Shown here piece by piece: positions 59,601 through 64,000 of a DNA stretch of 64,000 nucleotides; the first letter of the stretch is position 1; each line of letters starts with the position of its first letter. This stretch comes from Mangifera indica (taxonomy: Eukaryota > Streptophyta > Magnoliopsida > Sapindales > Anacardiaceae). Both the position numbers and the translations under genes were made by a program. A model generated the notes under the pieces. The model saw nothing but the letters and a program-made list of their open reading frames with translations. It had not been told where the DNA came from and did no database searches. Location of the stretch: assembly GCF_011075055.1 (NCBI RefSeq), contig NC_058137.1, forward strand, positions 15,051,463 through 15,115,462, in the 5' to 3' direction.

Positions 59601-60295
59601 TATATATTTTAACATCCAATTAGTTTAAAACAGTTTCTTACACCTCTAAAACTGTTTACCCTTCATATTTTTCTTAGTATTTTAGGACCCCTTACTTTTG
59701 ATAAGTTTTAGTTTCCCCAAAAAAAGAACAAGTATGGTTCTTTCCTTTTTCCAACCATAGTTGCATCTATTTGTGGTCTTCCTACTTAGCACCAGTTTCT
59801 TCTTTTTTGGTCACTAACTTTCTCTTTCATGGTTGTTCCACCCTTCTCGGTTATGTTCTTTTTCTTCGACCATAAACAAGTGTCAACTCTCTTTCTCAAT
59901 TGTGCTCTTTTTTTTTTGCCATAGGTGAGTCTCAGCAGTGACTTTGTCTTCATTTATAGATTGTCTTAGTCTTTTTCCTCTTCAACTATAACAACATTTC
60001 TCCCATGACCTTCAATACTAGCTAGTTTTTTTTTTTTGGTTGATGTCCATTGTTTGGTTATGAGTTTTGGAGATCAATTGTGTTGTTTAGCTATGAGATT
60101 AACAATTTCCTTGATTGAGATTATCTTGGTTGGCTCTTGTTTGGTTGAGAGCCTAAGATTTTGGTTGATTTTATTTGGTTGTAAGATAAGTCTTGTGTTT
60201 TTTGTGTTTTAATTGGGTTATACTGTTAAGTTGATTTCTTATAATTGGATTACATATTATTTGGATATAGTTTGTCTTTGGCAATCGGTTATTCC

Positions 60296-61140
60296 ATGGA
60301 AAAGATAGACGTTTCACACCTCATTAGTACTATTCTTAATAATGCCAATTATGTTGTTTGGGCTCAAGAGATATTCAAGTTTTTTAAAGGTAGAAAATTA
60401 TGACATTATGCTATTAGTGACATACTTCACCCAATCAAAAGTCTAGACATGGATACATCCAAATATGTTGAAATACTTGAAGAATGAGATAGTAAAAATT
60501 ATCAGATTATTACTCGATTCTATAACACTTGTGCCTCATCCATCAAATTACAATTTGGATGTCTTGACACTACAAAGAAAGTTTGAGATTTGCTTTTGAA
60601 ATGCTACTCCATTACTAATGCCATTCATCAGTGTCAACTTTATGGTAATCTTAGCCATATGCATCAAAAGTCTGGTTAATCTATTAATGAATTCTTTTTT
60701 GAGATAAATGCTCTATAGGATCAATTATCTTTCTCTAAACCCAAATGACATGATTTTTATGATGCAGTACTTTATGCAAATGAACAAAATGAATTTAGGG
60801 TTTATTAATTTAGAACGACCTTGAATGCTAAATTTAAATATATTAGATCTTCTCTGCTATATAGAGATATTTTTCTTGATCTTGATATGATGATTATAGA
60901 ATTGTATGCTACAGAGGCGCGCCTTGCAACTTTGAAATCCGTCAATCTATATTGTCTACTGACACAGTTCCAGCTATTATTGCCTTTTTTTTATCTTAGT
61001 GTAAAGTGACTTGCAAGTACTATTAGAAACTAAGACATGTTTTTTAATGTTTCAAGTTACAAGCTAAACAAGGAATTAGACAGACCAATCAAACTAAGTC
61101 TAAGTCTAATAAAGGTTCTACTTCTTACACTACTATTGTT
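60296..61140 (+). pseudogene. copia-3 gag
   Basis: ATG 60296. The gag (UBN2-type) domain is visible: 'NYVVWAQEIFKFFKGRKL', then TGA where relatives have Trp, and 'FYNTCASSIKLQF...TTKKV', 'QCQLYGNLSHMHQ', 'SINEFF.EINAL'. Stops or shifts near 60400, 60487, 60583, 60678, 60717 and 60808. The open part 60821-61009 continues the domain. 59601-60295 is an untranslated leader, T-rich. Function in the family: RNA packaging. Confidence 0.75.
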
Positions 61141-61775
61141 ACCACTAAAGGTTTGTCTTCTAGCAAATCCTCCACTTTAGATGAGCCTCGCTGTCAGGTT
61201 GACATTAATACTTTAAAACAAGAATTAGCGCAATCTATTCTTGGTACCTTCATTTATTCAATCTTATCTGTCACCTTAGATACTTCTTCATCTTGGTATT
61301 TTGACTCTACATGTTGTAATCATATGACTGTTAATCAACATTATTTTGAATCTAAAAACACTACGTCTTATCGTTTTGTTATTGATACTATTGATAACTT
61401 TTGTTTGTTGGCCAATTACATTAGTAATATCTCAACTATTGTTTTATCATTATCTAGCATCCTTCTTGTTCCTAAACTCTCACTATATCTTATTTCAATT
61501 AGATAATTATATGATCTTGGCCTTGATATACGTTTTTCTCGTAATGATTATTATGTGTAGGATCCATAAACAAGATAGATCTTTGGGACCAACTGAAAAC
61601 TTGATTGTTTGTTTGAGCTAACATATTTTCAAGTACTTTCACAAATTACGTCAATGTCTCATAATAAATCAAAGTATGCGACCTTTAGGTTTTCCTCTAC
61701 GTGGCATTCTTGTCTTAGTGTTGCACTTAGATTTTAAGTCCATTTCTCATATCTTAGGTTGTCATTTTGTTACAT
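61141..61775 (+). pseudogene. copia-3 protease and pre-integrase fragment
   Basis: A 117-codon frame from 61153 with the protease site 'SSWYFDSTCCNHMT' (about 61290-61330); the usual D-S-G/A reads D-S-T. 'ILLVPKLSLYLISI' (about 61460-61505) is the protease end. Then the pre-integrase domain ('LYDLGLDIRFS', 'LWHSCLS'-like) in broken frames to about 61770, where the element stops. Integrase, RT and RNase H are absent. Confidence 0.75.
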
Positions 61776-62640
61776 TATAAGTAAAATAAATTAAAATTAG
61801 GAACGATAGGATATTTAATTATTTATTTAAATTTTTATTTTGTAGAAGAAAACAAGGAAATCTAAAGAGAAAGCTAAAATAAGGAAAAGGCAAGACAAGT
61901 TTCCTAATTGCATTAAGAGAATCAGATACATAGCTTAGTAATAGGAAACAAAATCTATGCAATCAACATCAACGCGGATCAAGAAGAACATGGATTCAAC
62001 ATTAAGCAAATTTGGACAAAATCTAGGATTCCTACTTCTGCCAAGAAAGAAGACCTTATAAAAACCTTACCAAAGGAACAACAAAAAATTTCTAGACTTC
62101 TCCCAGCCTTTTGTAATATTAATTCTCTAGCAATCAATACATTGATCAATCTCTAAACTTTCATATGCCACTACGAATTAATAAGTTCAATGCATATAAA
62201 AGTAACAATTAACTTGAGGGCTTATAAAAGTAACAATACATTCTCTCTCTGCTTTGAGTTTACAATGTTTTCACAAATTGGCTTTTGTGTTACTCTTTTA
62301 CACATGAGTGACTAATTGTCTTTATTCTAGAAACTAAAAGAGATTTCTCAGTCCTTGTAAACCTGTAATACTTATATTTTATATTTTAATAATATCATGG
62401 ATGTTTGACTTAATGAATGGAATTTCAATGCCTTGTGTTGAGTTTAAGGCGTAATTTTGCATATATCAATAGGCTTACGTAAACCATCGAAAGGTAGGTA
62501 CGAGGTTAGTGCATACATTCTTTAAACCTGGAACCTTGATAATAGAAATAGGTTAAATCCATGTGGAGTCATTAGAGTCACAAAATGTAAAAGGTACATA
62601 TTATCTGAGTATCATGAAAGTAGGGACTTGTTGAATACTT
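61776..62640. other. Possible solo LTR or decayed element end
   Basis: 'CCTTATAAAAACCTTACC' near 62055 resembles a TATA region, followed by 'TCTCTAGCAATCAATAC', the style of a short LTR. I could not find a partner or ends. Confidence 0.3.
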
Positions 62641-64000
62641 ACATGCTTAGTCAACCTCGCAAAGGGAATAGGGTAACTTAGGATATTCAACCATCAACAC
62701 ATTACGATTATGTAATACTCACAAATTCAACTAAAGGTATTATCATCTTTTGGCTTTGAGTATAGCTAATTATGTTGGATTATATTATGGGTAAAATTGG
62801 GTTTGCATGTGGTAAGACCATATGCCCGTGTGTTTGATGACATGCAAAGAATGAAATTAGCTAAGTTTAGGTGACATGCATGGCTATGACACATTTCTAT
62901 GTATCATGCCCGTGCATGGTCTATAGGTTTGAATTTTAGATAAGGATGTGTTTTGTAAGGATTTCGGAACATGTCATTAATGTGTAACAACATACATGCT
63001 CGCGTATCGTGATTTTTAATGAACATAAAAAGAACCTAGATGTGTTTGGTTGAGACATTTATCCATATTTTTAGAGAAAATACAGAGAAATGAGAAGGAC
63101 TTTAGAGTCTTTAAGGCTTGAGGAAGCAAGAAGTAGCCTTTTAGGATTTACCTAAGCCACAAAAAGACAAGCATTTCACTAAAGAAGGTAAGTAAGCTAT
63201 CATTCTCCTTGATTGATCTGAATTTCTGCTATAAATGAAAAGAAATGTGTTGTGTTTTCTGGTTTCATATTAATAGATTAGAGACATAACTTACATGAAT
63301 TGGAAATGCTACTTTTAGATGGATATCTTTAATACCTTTACCTACGAATATGTTGGATTCAATATGTTAGCTTATGGATTTAATAACTTTCTCATACTTT
63401 CATGATTGAAATAAAGTAATGTTGGTTATTGTTTGGTTAAGGGTATATTTAAGTAAGCTGCTGCATGAGTAATAGACCTTAACTATTGCTTGATTTATGG
63501 ACATTTGATGGTGAATAGAATTTTATAAAGAAATTGGTATGCCTGTGAGAAGGTAAGTGAATACGTTATAGATATATATGTAATTGTGAACAGTAGACTT
63601 GATTCATTCTCATGTTAAATAGTGTGTCATGAACATCTGTGAATATGGAGATGTTATTTACAATATATGTAGTTGATTTTTCATGATTCAAATTCTGGAA
63701 TTGGCATTGTTTGAATGAATATAGCAGTAGATGTTCATTACGAAATTATGAAAATCTCATGACACATGCCCATGTGCCTTCAAGGAAATTGTCCCCGTGT
63801 TAAGTTAGAGTTATAATAGTGTGGAATTAGGAATGGATACACACCCGTATGGTATAAGACACATGTTCGTGTGCATTGTGCCAAGGATACACCCCGTGGG
63901 AGATTGAGCAATACGCCCGTATGTGTGATGAATATACACCTGTGAAAATTTGGGAAAACTTAGAAATAAAGACACTTGAAGTTGATAAAAAGTATATGAA
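62641..64000. other. Unassigned, LTR-like DNA with recurring CCCGTG motifs
   Basis: No coding potential. 'GCCCGTGTG', 'GCCCGTGCA', 'CCCCGTG' and 'CCCGTATG' recur at 62823, 62907, 63794, 63845, 63893 and 63912. A similar 'CACGGGCATGTGTCCC' occurs at 29436-29451, so the two may belong to related LTRs. Confidence 0.4.

Overview
This window reads as nuclear DNA from a flowering plant, probably a eudicot. It is AT-rich and almost entirely built from transposable elements: Ty3/gypsy and Ty1/copia retrotransposons with initiator-Met-type primer binding sites, and Mutator-like (MULE) DNA transposons. The one host gene I can support has spliceosomal GT-AG introns. I see no bacterial operons, rRNA or tRNA genes, or CRISPR arrays. 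I had only the sequence, so family names rest on motifs I could read.

Layout. 1-1516: remnant of a gypsy LTR. About 1963-4300: LTR-like DNA of another family with a large internal direct repeat. About 4800-18550: a copia element (copia-1) split at 8336 by a chromodomain-bearing gypsy element (gypsy-1, 8336 to about 17046). A later deletion removed the end of gypsy-1 and the middle of copia-1. 18559-20990: further LTR-like DNA. About 21165-29160: a second member of the same copia family (copia-2) with both LTRs. 29165-30625: LTR fragments, largely in reverse orientation. 30626-32500: nothing recognisable.

32973-37948 (+): the host gene, three coding exons for a 361-residue RINGv-type membrane protein (probable E3 ubiquitin ligase) with three predicted membrane segments and short uORFs in its leader. 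About 390 bases after its stop lies MULE-1 (38345-47137), with degenerate terminal inverted repeats and a perfect 9-bp target duplication. It carries a MURA-like transposase on + and, convergently, a DUF1985/Ulp1-protease gene on -. A second element, MULE-2 (about 47819-58436), carries a DUF1985 gene and is split by a minus-strand gypsy element (gypsy-2, 49723-56487). 59403 to about 61770: the 5' part of a third copia (copia-3) with a short LTR. The last 2 kb are LTR-like and unassigned.

Nearly every element gene is broken. Many lesions in unrelated elements are G:C to A:T changes (Trp or Gln codon to stop, Asp to Asn, Gly to Glu, Cys to Tyr, several at catalytic residues), the signature expected of deamination of methylated cytosine. 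The host gene shows no such damage. The points most worth a second look are the precisely bounded MULE-1 with its CpG-rich palindromic array beside the Ulp1 gene, the second MULE carrying only the DUF1985 gene, and an 18-base motif repeated four times at similar spacing in the leaders of both copia elements.
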